A stretch of 64,000 bases of DNA from Marinobacterium ramblicola (GTDB lineage: Bacteria; Pseudomonadota; Gammaproteobacteria; Pseudomonadales; Balneatricaceae), in assembly GCF_019084545.1 (NCBI RefSeq), contig NZ_JAHREP010000003.1, positions 186,001-250,000 of the forward strand, written 5' to 3'. The position numbers and the translations under genes are program-made. Shown here piece by piece: positions 1 through 8,382 of this stretch. Each line of letters starts with the position of its first letter. Positions within the stretch are counted from its first letter, which is position 1. A model generated the notes under the pieces. That model searched no databases. It was not told the origin of the DNA and saw nothing but the letters and a program-made list of their open reading frames with translations.

Positions 1-172
1 AGCCAACTTCAACAAGATGGTCCAGACCTTCCCTGAGCGCACCATCGAGCTCGCCGTTAAAGGCATGCTGCCGAAGGGCCCGCTGGGTCGTGCCATGTAC
101 ACCAAGCTGAAAGTGTACGCCGGTGCTGAACATCCGCATCAGGCACAGCAGCCTAAAGAACTGACTATCTAA
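1..172 (+). CDS. rplM: 50S ribosomal protein L13, 3' part only
   Basis: The window opens inside this gene. Reading from base 2, the last 56 codons encode the highly conserved L13 C-terminus, including [26 protein letters not shown] and the QQPKELTI end, before a TAA stop at 170-172. L13 is an early-assembling protein of the large ribosomal subunit. The next gene, rpsI, starts 14 bases downstream with a purine-rich GGGGAAGG ribosome binding site between them. This is the universal rplM-rpsI pair, so the two are surely co-transcribed. The start and promoter lie outside the window. Confidence 0.97.
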   Translation, partial: ANFNKMVQTFPERTIELAVKGMLPKGPLGRAMYTKLKVYAGAEHPHQAQQPKELTI

Positions 173-186
173 GGGGAAGGCGAATA

Positions 187-579
187 ATGGCTACTACTCA
201 GTACTACGGCACCGGCCGTCGCAAAACGTCCACCGCGCGCGTCTTCCTGCGCCCGGGTACCGGCAAGATCACCATCAATCAGCGCACCATCGAAGATTAC
301 TTCGGTCGTGAAACCGCGCGCATGATCGTCATGCAGCCGCTGGAGCTGACTGAGACCAAAGAGAAGTTCGACGTCTACGTAACTGTTGCCGGTGGTGGTG
401 GTTTCGGTCAGGCTGGCGCGATCCGTCACGGCATCACTCGCGCGCTGATGGAGTACGACGAGACTCTGCGTCCGACTCTGCGTAAGGCGGGTTATGTTAC
501 CCGTGATGCGCGTGAAGTTGAGCGTAAGAAAGTCGGTCTGCGCAAAGCACGTAAGCGTCCGCAGTTCTCCAAGCGTTAA
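187..579 (+). CDS. rpsI: 30S ribosomal protein S9
   Basis: The 130-residue product has the usual S9 length and landmarks: the N-terminal [16 protein letters not shown] stretch, the glycine-rich [19 protein letters not shown] segment in the middle, and the basic tail [11 protein letters not shown] whose C-terminal arm reaches the P-site tRNA on the small subunit. The ATG at 187 is preceded by GGGGAAGG. It is the second gene of the rplM-rpsI operon and is followed about 40 bases later by a strong intrinsic terminator, which separates it from petABC. Confidence 0.98.
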   Translation: MATTQYYGTGRRKTSTARVFLRPGTGKITINQRTIEDYFGRETARMIVMQPLELTETKEKFDVYVTVAGGGGFGQAGAIRHGITRALMEYDETLRPTLRKAGYVTRDAREVERKKVGLRKARKRPQFSKR

Positions 580-620
580 TCTTTCTCTGCGGTGTATTGC
601 CGCAGCGCAAAAGATTGCAA

Positions 621-660
621 GAAAAAAAGCCCGCGAGCCTTTTGGTTCGCGGGCTTTTTT
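621..660 (+). terminator. Intrinsic terminator of rplM-rpsI
   Basis: An 11-bp GC-rich stem (629-639 with 644-654, one G-U pair) closes a TTTT loop, with an A run before it and at least six T residues after it. It is placed correctly to end the ribosomal operon and, because of the A run, could also work in reverse. Confidence 0.92.
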
Positions 661-718
661 GTATTTGGAAACAGTCTCTTAATTGCCGGGTAATTGGTCT
701 TAGTCCGGGGATTTTACC

Positions 719-747
719 TTGTATCTATGGGGTAATTTCTTTAAGAT
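719..747 (+). promoter_or_regulatory. Candidate sigma70 promoter for petABC
   Basis: TTGTAT (719-724) and TAAGAT (742-747) are separated by 17 bases, in the only gap between the rpsI terminator and petA. Both boxes match the sigma70 consensus at four or five of six positions. It would give a leader of about 100 bases. This is a pattern match only. Confidence 0.45.
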
Positions 748-853
748 TTGCGCCATTTGAAAAATCCGGTTTCGTGGTTTTCATGACTGAAGGGCGGTCT
801 GTCTTTCGTATGTGTGTGCGAAAGCGGTCGTCGATTGAGGGGAGAAGAAGTTA

Positions 854-1450
854 ATGAGCAATGACGGCGTGAATAAGGGTCGGCGCCGGCTCCTGATTGG
901 TGCCACGTCTGCCGTAGGGGCAGTGGGTGCCGTTGGGGCCGCTGTCCCGTTCGTGGCTTCCTGGAATCCGAGCGCCAAGGCGAAAGCGGCTGGTGCACCT
1001 GCGAAGGCGGATATCAGCAAGCTGGAGCCCGGTCAGCAGATGATCGCTGAGTGGCGTGGTAAGCCGGTTTGGATCGTGCGACGCGGTCCAGAAGCCCTGG
1101 CTAACCTGGAAAAACTCAATGACAAGATGGCTGATCCGAACTCTGAGAAGCCGCAGCAGCCAGATTACATCCCGCACACCCCGGCGCGCGCTCTGCGCCC
1201 AGAATACGCGGTGATGGTCGGTATCTGTACCCATCTGGGTTGTTCACCCACCTACCGTCCGGAGATTGCGCCGGCGGACCTGGGTGAAGACTGGCTTGGC
1301 GGCTTCTTCTGTCCCTGCCACGGTTCGCGTTTCGACCTGTCCGGTCGAGTCTTCAAGGGCGTGCCCGCACCGACCAATCTGGTGATCCCGCCGCATTCGT
1401 ACGAAGACGATAACACCTTGGTAATCGGTGTCGATCAGGAGGCTGTGTAA
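854..1450 (+). CDS. petA: Ubiquinol-cytochrome c reductase iron-sulfur (Rieske) subunit
   Basis: This 198-residue protein carries the high-potential 2Fe-2S cluster of the cytochrome bc1 complex, taking an electron from ubiquinol and passing it to cytochrome c1. The two cluster-binding motifs are visible: CTHLGC and CPCHGS, giving two Cys and two His ligands plus the disulfide cysteines. The N-terminus has a twin-arginine type signal/anchor (GRRRLLIG then an Ala/Gly/Val-rich helix), as expected for a Tat-inserted Rieske protein. The start has a good GGGGAGAAGAAG binding site. Its stop overlaps the petB start by one base (TAATG), indicating tight coupling. Confidence 0.96.
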   Translation: MSNDGVNKGRRRLLIGATSAVGAVGAVGAAVPFVASWNPSAKAKAAGAPAKADISKLEPGQQMIAEWRGKPVWIVRRGPEALANLEKLNDKMADPNSEKPQQPDYIPHTPARALRPEYAVMVGICTHLGCSPTYRPEIAPADLGEDWLGGFFCPCHGSRFDLSGRVFKGVPAPTNLVIPPHSYEDDNTLVIGVDQEAV

Positions 1451-2706
1451 TGGCTGGCTATCGCAATAAAGGCAATCCCGGCTTCATGGGTTGGATCGAC
1501 GATCGTTTCCCCGCTACTGCAATGTGGGAAGACCATCTCTCCAAATACTATGCGCCGAAGAACTTCAACTTCTGGTACTTCTTCGGTTCCCTGGCGCTGC
1601 TGGTGCTGGTCAACCAGATCCTGACCGGTATCTGGCTGACCATGAGCTACAACCCTAGCGCTGAAGGCGCGTTCGCGTCCGTTGAGTACATCATGCGTGA
1701 CGTGGAGTATGGTTGGTTGCTGCGTTATCTGCACTCCACCGGTGCGTCCGCGTTCTTCGTCGTGGTTTATCTGCATATGTTCCGCGGCATGATGTACGGT
1801 TCATACCGCAAGCCTCGTGAGCTGGTGTGGATCTTCGGGATGACCATCTACTTGGCGCTGATGGCTGAAGCCTTCATGGGCTATCTGCTGCCCTGGGGGC
1901 AGATGTCCTACTGGGGTGCCCAGGTTATCGTATCCCTGTTCGGTGCTATTCCGGTGATCGGTCCGGATCTGCAGCAGTGGATTCGCGGTGACTTCCTGAT
2001 CTCCGGTATTACCCTGAACCGTTTCTTCGCGCTGCACGTTATTGCGCTGCCGATCGTCATTCTGGCGCTGGTCGTACTGCATATCATCGCGCTGCACGAA
2101 GTGGGTTCCAACAACCCGGATGGTATCGAGATCAAAGATAAGAAGGATGAAAATGGCGTGCCGCTGGACGGTATCCCGTTCCATCCGTACTACACCGTCA
2201 AGGATATCGTCGGTGTCGTGGTCTTCCTGTTCGTGTTCTGCACCGTAGTGTTCTTCTTCCCGGAAGGGGGTGGTTACTTCCTCGAGAAGCCGAACTTTGA
2301 ACCGGCTAATGCGTTGAAAACACCGGACCATATCGCTCCTGTGTGGTACTTCACGCCGTTCTACGCCATGCTGCGCGCCGTGACCTATCCGCTGTTCGGT
2401 GTTGATGCGAAGTTCTGGGGTGTTGTCGTGATGGGTGCGGCAATTGCGATCCTGTTTGTGCTGCCGTGGCTGGATCGTAGCCCGGTCAAGTCCATGCGTT
2501 ATAAGGGTGTGTTGAGCAAGCTTTGGCTGCTGGTATTCGCAGTAAGCTTCGTGATTCTGGGTGTCCTGGGTGCCCTGCCTGCTACACCGGGCCGTACCAT
2601 GGTTTCGCAGATCTGTACCGTTCTTTACTTCGCATTCTTTATCCTGATGCCGTTCTACACACGGATGGAGAAAACAAAACCGGTTCCGGAGAGGGTTACA
2701 GGCTAA
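1450..2706 (+). CDS. petB: Cytochrome b of the bc1 complex
   Basis: The 418-residue integral membrane subunit binds both b-type hemes and forms the quinol oxidation and quinone reduction sites. Visible family marks include the paired helices with heme-ligand histidines (RYLHSTGASAFF, VYLHMFRG, then FFALHVIALP and LHIIALHEVGSNNP), the GYLLPWGQMSYWGA segment and the PDHIAPVWYFTPFYAMLR motif containing the PEWY-type Qo loop (here PVWY). At least eight hydrophobic helices are seen, so it is a full-length cytochrome b rather than a split b6/subunit IV. It overlaps petA and petC by one base each. Confidence 0.96.
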   Translation: MAGYRNKGNPGFMGWIDDRFPATAMWEDHLSKYYAPKNFNFWYFFGSLALLVLVNQILTGIWLTMSYNPSAEGAFASVEYIMRDVEYGWLLRYLHSTGASAFFVVVYLHMFRGMMYGSYRKPRELVWIFGMTIYLALMAEAFMGYLLPWGQMSYWGAQVIVSLFGAIPVIGPDLQQWIRGDFLISGITLNRFFALHVIALPIVILALVVLHIIALHEVGSNNPDGIEIKDKKDENGVPLDGIPFHPYYTVKDIVGVVVFLFVFCTVVFFFPEGGGYFLEKPNFEPANALKTPDHIAPVWYFTPFYAMLRAVTYPLFGVDAKFWGVVVMGAAIAILFVLPWLDRSPVKSMRYKGVLSKLWLLVFAVSFVILGVLGALPATPGRTMVSQICTVLYFAFFILMPFYTRMEKTKPVPERVTG

Positions 2707-3476
2707 TGAAAAAGTATCTCCTTGCTTTGATGATGGTGCTGGCGCCGGTGACCGCCAGTGCGGCAGGTGGTGCAGCTGTGCCACTTGACTCGATTGAAGT
2801 GGATCTAACTAATAAGGCGTCCCTGCAGCGCGGTATGGCGAACTTCGTCAACCGTTGCCTGGGTTGCCACACAGCTCAGTATCAGCGTTTCGAGCGTGCG
2901 GCTAACGACCTTGAGATTCCGAACGAGCTGGTTGAGCAGTACCTGATCTTCGACGAAAACAAGAAGATCGGCGAGCACATGACTAACGCGATGCCGGTTG
3001 CCGAGGCTAAGGTATGGTTCGGCAACCCGCCGCCTGACCTGACGCTGGAAGCGCGCCTGCGTGGTCCGGACTGGGTTTACACCTATCTGCGCAGCTTCTA
3101 TAAGGATGAGTCACGTCCTTGGGGTGTGAACAACGTTGTGTTCCCGGATGTCGGGATGCCCAACGTGTTGGAAGACCTGCAGGGCTCGGTGGTTAACCAC
3201 TGCACGCCGGAAGAGCTGCATGGAGCGCACGGCAAGATCGATCCGCTGACTGGTCAGGAGATCGGGGGCTGCACATCGATCGAGCCGAAGAGCGGTTCAA
3301 TGAGCGAAGAGGAGTTCGACCAGTACGTGTACGATCTGGTTAACTTCATGGCGTACATGGGCGAGCCCTCGAAGATGGTCTCTGGTAAGATAGGTACCTA
3401 TGTTCTGATCTTCCTGGCGATTCTGTTCGTCTTCGCCTTCGCGCTGAAGAAAGAGTACTGGAAAGACGTTCACTAA
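2706..3476 (+). CDS. petC: Cytochrome c1 of the bc1 complex
   Basis: I place the start at the ATG at 2706, which overlaps the petB stop by one base and opens a normal Sec signal peptide (MKKYLLALMMVLAPVTASAA), rather than at upstream in-frame starts inside petB. The mature protein has the heme-attachment motif CLGCH followed by TAQYQRF, a distal Met region, and a C-terminal membrane anchor (YVLIFLAILFVFAFALKKEYW) that fixes it to the periplasmic face. The 256-residue length is normal. It passes electrons from the Rieske subunit to soluble cytochrome c. A terminator follows within 30 bases. Confidence 0.95.
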   Translation: MKKYLLALMMVLAPVTASAAGGAAVPLDSIEVDLTNKASLQRGMANFVNRCLGCHTAQYQRFERAANDLEIPNELVEQYLIFDENKKIGEHMTNAMPVAEAKVWFGNPPPDLTLEARLRGPDWVYTYLRSFYKDESRPWGVNNVVFPDVGMPNVLEDLQGSVVNHCTPEELHGAHGKIDPLTGQEIGGCTSIEPKSGSMSEEEFDQYVYDLVNFMAYMGEPSKMVSGKIGTYVLIFLAILFVFAFALKKEYWKDVH

Positions 3477-3503
3477 ACACTCGGGTGTCTGTGAATAATA
3501 GAA

Positions 3504-3540
3504 CTACGCGGTCCGCGAGGGCCGCGTAGATTTTTTGTTT
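3504..3540 (+). terminator. Intrinsic terminator after petABC
   Basis: An 11-bp stem (3504-3514 with 3519-3529, one G-U pair) closes a GCGA tetraloop and is followed by six T residues. It ends the bc1 operon, though sspA begins only 30 bases later and may be reached by readthrough. Confidence 0.9.
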
Positions 3541-3569
3541 CTACATCTGACTTTTATGGGGATTTGTAG

Positions 3570-4202
3570 ATGGGAGTTGTGGCTAAGCGTTCTTCCATGA
3601 CCTTTTATTCGAATGGTGATGACCATTACAGCCATCGCGTACGTATCGTGCTGGCCGAGAAGGGTGTGGCAGTCGATATTGTAGACTGCAAGGAGAGCGA
3701 GCTGCCTGAGGATGTTGCAGCGCTTAATCCTTACAACAGCTTACCGACTCTGCTGGATCGGGAGTTGGTGTTGTATGAACCCAATGTGATGATGGAGTAT
3801 CTGGACGAGCGTTTCCCGCATCCGCCACTGCTTCCGGTTTACCCAGTGGCACGGGCGGAGAGCCGTCTGTTCATGCACCGTATCCAGCGAGACTGGTGTG
3901 CGCAGGCTGATCTGATCCTTGCCGGTAAGGCCAGTGCGGAGCAGATCGATAACGCGCGCAAGGAGTTGCGCGACAGCTTGGTTGCGGTATCGCCGATCTT
4001 TGCGGAAAAGCCGTTCTTCATGAGCGAAGAGTTCAGTCTGGTGGATTGCTGCATCGCGCCGCTATTATGGCGCCTGCAGGTGATGGGTGTCGAACTGCCT
4101 GAGGCTCAATGCAAGCCTTTGCTGGGTTACATGAAGCGCTTGTTCGAGCGTGAGTCGTTCCAGGAGAGTCTCTCCGAAGCGGAGCGCGAGATGCGTGACT
4201 GA
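3570..4202 (+). CDS. sspA: Stringent starvation protein A (GST-fold transcription factor)
   Basis: SspA binds RNA polymerase and modulates sigma70 promoters in stationary phase and acid stress. The 210-residue protein has an N-terminal thioredoxin-like GST half ([32 protein letters not shown]) and a helical C-terminal half. The surface-pocket signature [19 protein letters not shown] is intact, as are [15 protein letters not shown] and the AEREMRD end. The start at 3570 aligns with the usual SspA N-terminus. The pairing with sspB downstream and the bc1 operon upstream is common in gammaproteobacteria. Confidence 0.95.
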   Translation: MGVVAKRSSMTFYSNGDDHYSHRVRIVLAEKGVAVDIVDCKESELPEDVAALNPYNSLPTLLDRELVLYEPNVMMEYLDERFPHPPLLPVYPVARAESRLFMHRIQRDWCAQADLILAGKASAEQIDNARKELRDSLVAVSPIFAEKPFFMSEEFSLVDCCIAPLLWRLQVMGVELPEAQCKPLLGYMKRLFERESFQESLSEAEREMRD

Positions 4203-4227
4203 TTCGCGTTGCGATCAGGTACTTCCG

Positions 4228-4259
4228 AAAGGGATGGGGCTGGCGCTCCGTCCCTTTTT
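4228..4259 (+). terminator. Probable intrinsic terminator between sspA and sspB
   Basis: A 10-bp stem (4228-4237 with 4248-4257, one G-U pair) whose 3' arm runs into five T residues. It suggests that sspA transcripts end, at least partly, before sspB. Confidence 0.7.
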
Positions 4260-4275
4260 CATATGCAGGAACGGT

Positions 4276-4309
4276 GATCCCGGTCGTTACTTCCTGTGAC
4301 GACGGGATC
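4276..4309. other. Stem-loop in the sspB leader
   Basis: The segments 4276-4287 and 4299-4309 pair over 11 bp with a single bulged G around an 11-base loop. There is no T tract, so it is not a terminator. It lies about 70 bases ahead of the sspB start and may act in the sspB leader RNA or as a protein site; I see no known motif in it. Confidence 0.4.
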
Positions 4310-4377
4310 TCCTTGATCTATGGCGGTTAAGCCGCGGGCGCATGGATGTGCAGACGTGGCGATAGGAGTTGTTTCAT

Positions 4378-4794
4378 ATGTCTGTAAAGCCAAGCCGGCC
4401 CTACCTGTTGCGAGCCTTGTATGAATGGCTCTGTGATAACGACCTTACCCCGCTCATTGTGGTCGATGCCGGTGTGAAAGGGGTCAATGTGCCTGAAGCC
4501 TATGTGCAGGATGGGCAGATCACGTTGAACATCGCGCTGGGCGCCGTTCGGGAGCTGGAGATGGATAACGGTGGTGTCAGTTTCAATGCGCGCTTTGGCG
4601 GGGTGCCGATGAATGTGTACGTACCGATAACCGCCGTATTGGCAATCTATGCACGTGAGAACGGCATGGGGATGGGCTTTGGTATGGAGCCGGGTGCTGA
4701 TCTGCTGGCGTTGGCCAAAGCAGAACAGCCGGAACCCGAGCCTCCCGAGCCGGGCCCGGGAGGTGGTCGTCCCTCGCTTCGTGTGGTGAAGTAG
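4378..4794 (+). CDS. sspB: ClpXP adaptor / stringent starvation protein B
   Basis: SspB delivers ssrA-tagged proteins to the ClpXP protease. I choose the ATG at 4378 (MSVKPSRPYLLRALYEWL), which has AGGAG nine bases upstream and matches known SspB N-termini; an in-frame TTG three codons earlier is less likely. The 138-residue product shows the substrate-binding core (LTPLIVVDAGVKGVNVP, GQITLNIALGAV, VSFNARFGGVP, AVLAIYARENG), a Pro/Glu-rich flexible linker, and the C-terminal GGRPSLRVVK tail that docks on the ClpX N-domain. The linker is shorter than in E. coli. Confidence 0.95.
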   Translation: MSVKPSRPYLLRALYEWLCDNDLTPLIVVDAGVKGVNVPEAYVQDGQITLNIALGAVRELEMDNGGVSFNARFGGVPMNVYVPITAVLAIYARENGMGMGFGMEPGADLLALAKAEQPEPEPPEPGPGGGRPSLRVVK

Positions 4795-4796
4795 GG

Positions 4797-5372
4797 TCAG
4801 TCGATATATTCGAACACCTTGACGATCTTGCGCACGCCGGCGACGCTGCGCACGATCGCGACCGCGGTTTCCGCTTCCGAGCGCTTGACCAGGCCCATCA
4901 GGTAAACCACCCCGTTTTCTGTGACGACCTTGATCCGGCTGCCCGCGACATTTTTATCGGCCAGCAGCTGTACTTTGACGCGGCTGGTGAGATAGACATC
5001 GTTGGTGCGCACGATGGTCGAGGTCGGGCCGGCAATCTCCAGCTCGTTATGTATCTTGGTCACCTCGCGGGTGGTCTGGGTGATCCGCTCCGCTTCCTGA
5101 CGCACTCGCTCGTCCGGTACCTGGCCCGTCAGCAGTACCTGGCCGTTAAAGCTGGTGACATTGATATGGGACTGGGCCAGGGGCGTCGAGCCCTTGCTGA
5201 TGTTGACCGTGACCTTGGTTTCGATCATCTCGTCTTCGATGTAGTTGCCCAGGGTACGATGGCCCTTATCCTCATAAATGGGCTCCTCGCGGGTGGCGCT
5301 GACCAGATGTGCGCAGCCGCTGAGCAGGCTGGCGGAGAGCAGTAATGCAGCAGGGATGGCAGAAAGTTTCAC
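4797..5372 (-). CDS. dolP: Outer-membrane BON-domain lipoprotein (DolP/YraP-like)
   Basis: The protein opens with a lipoprotein signal (KLSAIPAALLLSASLLSGC, lipobox LSGC) and continues with two BON domains, recognisable by the repeated GxVYL.G.V...E / GQVLLTGQVPDE patterns, at roughly residues 50-110 and 125-190. DolP-family proteins maintain outer-membrane integrity and localise to division sites. I choose the GTG at 5372, which has GGAG seven bases ahead and lies two bases after the diaA stop; the ATG at 5411 would overlap diaA and place a hydrophilic stretch before the signal. It is the last gene of the lpoA-yraN-diaA-dolP operon. Confidence 0.88.
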   Translation of the reverse strand: MKLSAIPAALLLSASLLSGCAHLVSATREEPIYEDKGHRTLGNYIEDEMIETKVTVNISKGSTPLAQSHINVTSFNGQVLLTGQVPDERVRQEAERITQTTREVTKIHNELEIAGPTSTIVRTNDVYLTSRVKVQLLADKNVAGSRIKVVTENGVVYLMGLVKRSEAETAVAIVRSVAGVRKIVKVFEYID

Positions 5373-5374
5373 GT

Positions 5375-5962
5375 TCAGGCTCCAAACAGTTGATGGTCGA
5401 TCAGATCGCATAGGCAGTGCAGTACCAGCAGCTGTGCATCGTAAACCAGCGCTTCATCATCACTGGGGATGCAGATCTCGATCTCGTCCCTGGCCAGCAG
5501 TGCCGTCATGTTGCCGCCATCGCCACCGGTGAGTGCAATCACCTGCATTTCGCGGTCGTGAGCGGCCTGGATCGCCTGGACCAGGCTGGTGCCCCTTCCG
5601 TCGGGTGAGATCGCCAACAGGATATCCCCTGGTTGACCCAGGGCGCGGATCTGCTTGGCATACACCTCGGCGAAGCTGCTGTCCTCGGTGATCGCGCTCA
5701 TGACGGCGCTGTCAGCGTTGAGTGCCAGAGCGGGCAGGCCTGGACGCTCGTGCCTGAAGCGGCTGAGTAGCAGCGCGGCAAAATGCTGTGACAGGGCGCC
5801 GGCACCACCGTTGCCAACGCACAGGATCTTGCTCTCTGTGACCAAGCAGTGCAGCAGGAGTTCACCGGCTTCTGCAATCAGCGGTGTGTAATGCTCGATG
5901 GTCTGGGCATTGATCTCCATCGAGTTGTGAAACTGGCTGACAATTCGGTCTTCAAGTTCCAT
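5375..5962 (-). CDS. diaA: SIS-domain protein, DiaA-like
   Basis: In E. coli DiaA is a tetrameric SIS protein that binds DnaA and promotes initiation at oriC. This 195-residue protein starts best at 5962 (MELEDRIVSQFHNSME), matching DiaA length. The SIS fold is visible: ILCVGNGGAGALSQHFAA, then RPGLPALALNADS, VYAKQIRALGQPGDILLAIS, and LCDLIDHQLF at the end. The loop that in sugar-phosphate isomerases reads STSGNS is SPDGRGTS here, which argues against phosphoheptose isomerase (GmhA) activity. Position between yraN and dolP is the standard diaA location. There is a 163-base gap to yraN. Confidence 0.85.
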   Translation of the reverse strand: MELEDRIVSQFHNSMEINAQTIEHYTPLIAEAGELLLHCLVTESKILCVGNGGAGALSQHFAALLLSRFRHERPGLPALALNADSAVMSAITEDSSFAEVYAKQIRALGQPGDILLAISPDGRGTSLVQAIQAAHDREMQVIALTGGDGGNMTALLARDEIEICIPSDDEALVYDAQLLVLHCLCDLIDHQLFGA

Positions 5963-6125
5963 TGAGTGATATATCCGGTGTTCAGGGACTAGAGGCGTCT
6001 TTATACCATACTGGGCTATAGTCGGCCGAGCCCGGACCGCATTCATTTTAGCCTGTGACGGTGATCGGCTCGGTGCCAGAGTCGCCAATGTCGAAACTCA
6101 AGCAGTCACCCGTTGTGCTGGTCAG

Positions 6126-6485
6126 TCATGGCCGGAATGCGTCCCGGTACCAGGTGGGTTCCTGCTCCGCCAGGTCCGCCTCAAAGGCGATGACATCGAA
6201 GCGGCAGGGTTGGCTGCCCCATTGTGGGTGGCTCAGCATCAGGTAACGCGCGGTTTGAATCAGCTTGCGTTGCTTATGGTAATCGACCGACTGAGCGGCG
6301 CCGCCGTAGTTGCGGTGACGCCGCTTGCGCACTTCGACGAACACGATGGTGTCTCGTTCCTGCATCACCAGGTCGATCTCGCCCATGCGGCAATAGGCGT
6401 TTCTGAGCAGGGTTCGCAGACCCTGCTGGTTGAGATAACGTTCTGCGTACTGTTCGGCATCCTTGCCGGTTTTCTTGCGATCCAT
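6126..6485 (-). CDS. yraN: UPF0102 family protein YraN (nuclease-like fold)
   Basis: The 119-residue protein carries the family motifs GEIDLVM and IVFVEVRKRR, which correspond to the D-ExK core of the Holliday-junction-resolvase/endonuclease-like fold; KKTGKDAEQYAERYL is the conserved N-terminal helix. The biological role is not settled. It starts 12 bases after lpoA ends, so it is almost certainly translated from the lpoA transcript, an arrangement conserved in many gammaproteobacteria. Confidence 0.9.
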   Translation of the reverse strand: MDRKKTGKDAEQYAERYLNQQGLRTLLRNAYCRMGEIDLVMQERDTIVFVEVRKRRHRNYGGAAQSVDYHKQRKLIQTARYLMLSHPQWGSQPCRFDVIAFEADLAEQEPTWYRDAFRP

Positions 6486-6497
6486 CGCATTCTCCTG

Positions 6498-8348
6498 TCA
6501 GGGGGATTGAGGCGCCGCCGGTGTCGGCGGTGCATCGGTAAGTGTAGGAATGGGCACATCTTCTGAGGGTAGTAGCTCGGGGACTCCGTTGTTGAACACC
6601 GCCCAGGGCAGCGCCCGATCAACCCGCAGTTGCGGCGAGAGCATCAGCTTTCCGGTTTCGCCTTCGATATAGGCGCCCGGGTTGTTGCTCAGTTCGGGCA
6701 GGTAGGGGTAGAGATTGAATGCATCGACACCCAGGGCGTAGAGACGGCCAAAGCGGCTATCCACGTCTGTGCGGGAGGCGCGCAACACCTGGTGGGCTTG
6801 GCTCGCCGGCTCCAGCGTCCAGGGTAGGTCGAGAAAGCGTACTCCGTTCAGGTCCACGTCTCGTATCGGGTCGGGTGAACCCTCATAGAGGTGGGAGGTG
6901 GCATAGACCGGGAGGTCGCCGGCAAAGTGAAATGCCAACATCGGCTTTATCTGGCGCGCATCCTGAGGCAGGGCGGTCATCAGGATCGCTTCGATGTCGC
7001 TGCGCGGGTGTTCATCGAACTCGAAGCGCTCGCCAATCACCCGGCGCACCTCGCTTGCGCGTGCTTTGCTGCGATCGGTGAGCAGCAGGTGTCCAATCTG
7101 GTCCGACAGATCTTCACTTGCTCGGTAGTTGAGCTGGGTGGCAACGCTGCCCCCCAGGGTGTTGAACGCCTGGGTGAAGGAATCTGCCAAACGCTGTCCC
7201 CAGGGAGCATCGGGTACAACGACGGCAACTCGGCGGTGGCCCTCCTGCCAGGCGCGTTGCGCGACCAGTATCGCTTCCTGCTCGGAGGCCAGGTCCAGAT
7301 GGTAGATGCCGGGGCTGGTGTTGTCGGCCTGATTCAGCGCCAGTACCGGTGCCGGCAGCGGGCCTGCCTGGCTGATTTGGGCGACATAGTCGCGCGACAG
7401 TGGGCCGATCACCAGGTCCAGCTGCTCCCTGGAGATCAAGGTCGCCAATTGGCCCGGAGTGCTGACGACGCTGCTGTCGATCGAGATCACTTCGGGGCGT
7501 TGGTTATGACTGCCGCCGGCCATCAGCGCGGCGAAGAACCCTTCGCTGATCGCGCGGGCCGGTTCTGCCAGATTGCCGCTGAGTGGCAGCAGCAGGCCGA
7601 CGCGGCGCACATCGAGGGGCGGGAGGGACTTGCTTACAATGCTCTCCGGCGGTTGGCTGTAGGCTGGATGTGACTCCCACAGGGTTCGCCACTGGGCAAG
7701 CGCGCTGCCACCGGTCGAGATATCGAGGCCGCCGCGCATCTGGGCGGCAAGTTCAAACCAGCCCTGTTCGTAGTAGTTATTGCCCGCGGTATGGGTGGCT
7801 TTCTCGATCTCGTCATCCGGCACCTGCTGCAGTATCTGCCAGATCTGGTTGTGAATCTGCTGGCGCAACGCAGCATCGCTTTGCAACTGGGCGCTGGCGA
7901 TCAGTTCACGTGCGGCGGCGATCGGTTGCTGCTGCTGGGTATAGGCCTGGGCGCGCAGCTCGCCGAGTTCGGCTTGCTGGGGGGCGGGCAACGATGGTGG
8001 CAGGATGGCGCGATCCAGGTAACTCAGTGCACGCCTGCTCTCTTTCAGCTCTAGCGCCTGGGTGGCTTTTAGACGTGCGATGTCAAACGCCAGCGCCGGT
8101 GGCAGCAGGCGGGTGTCGATCCGGTCAAGCAGGGTGCGGGCCTCGGTATCCTTGCCTTCGCTGAACAGTAGTTGGGCGGCTTTGAAGCGCAGCTCGGCGG
8201 CCTGGATGGCGGGGGCGCTGTCGGCGGCGGCGAGCAGTTGCTCCAGTTGCGAGCGCTCGGGCGCCCGTGTCGTTGCCGGCGGCGCGGCGCAGGCGCTTAA
8301 AAACGATATCAACAGGATGCACAGAGGCAGTCTCGTTCTATTCATCAT
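6498..8348 (-). CDS. lpoA: Penicillin-binding-protein activator LpoA (outer-membrane lipoprotein)
   Basis: LpoA stimulates PBP1a-type peptidoglycan synthases from the outer membrane. The protein has a lipoprotein signal (lipobox LSAC), an N-terminal helical TPR-like half rich in Ala/Gln/Leu up to about residue 230, and a C-terminal half of the periplasmic-binding-protein type beginning around VGLLLPLSGNLAEPARAISEG, with the NYRASEDL and GVDAFNLYPYL blocks typical of LppC/LpoA. I use the ATG at 8348 (MMNRTRL); the next ATG at 8345 or a GTG at 8360 are alternatives. It is divergent from rsmI with only about 35 bases between the starts, so promoters must overlap coding sequence. Confidence 0.9.
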   Translation of the reverse strand: MMNRTRLPLCILLISFLSACAAPPATTRAPERSQLEQLLAAADSAPAIQAAELRFKAAQLLFSEGKDTEARTLLDRIDTRLLPPALAFDIARLKATQALELKESRRALSYLDRAILPPSLPAPQQAELGELRAQAYTQQQQPIAAARELIASAQLQSDAALRQQIHNQIWQILQQVPDDEIEKATHTAGNNYYEQGWFELAAQMRGGLDISTGGSALAQWRTLWESHPAYSQPPESIVSKSLPPLDVRRVGLLLPLSGNLAEPARAISEGFFAALMAGGSHNQRPEVISIDSSVVSTPGQLATLISREQLDLVIGPLSRDYVAQISQAGPLPAPVLALNQADNTSPGIYHLDLASEQEAILVAQRAWQEGHRRVAVVVPDAPWGQRLADSFTQAFNTLGGSVATQLNYRASEDLSDQIGHLLLTDRSKARASEVRRVIGERFEFDEHPRSDIEAILMTALPQDARQIKPMLAFHFAGDLPVYATSHLYEGSPDPIRDVDLNGVRFLDLPWTLEPASQAHQVLRASRTDVDSRFGRLYALGVDAFNLYPYLPELSNNPGAYIEGETGKLMLSPQLRVDRALPWAVFNNGVPELLPSEDVPIPTLTDAPPTPAAPQSP

Positions 8349-8382
8349 ATACTCGGACACCCGGATGTATGGATGGATAAAG

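Noticed and set aside
1801-2784. 327-codon antisense frame opposite petB
   Set aside because: It is the complement of a strongly conserved cytochrome b gene, rich in His, Gln and Arg, with no binding site. Similar long antisense frames opposite ftsA/ftsZ, murD, secA, argJ, pilR and dmpN were discarded for the same reason.
5375-5962. GmhA phosphoheptose isomerase
   Set aside because: The active-site serine loop is altered and position in the lpoA-yraN-dolP block matches DiaA.
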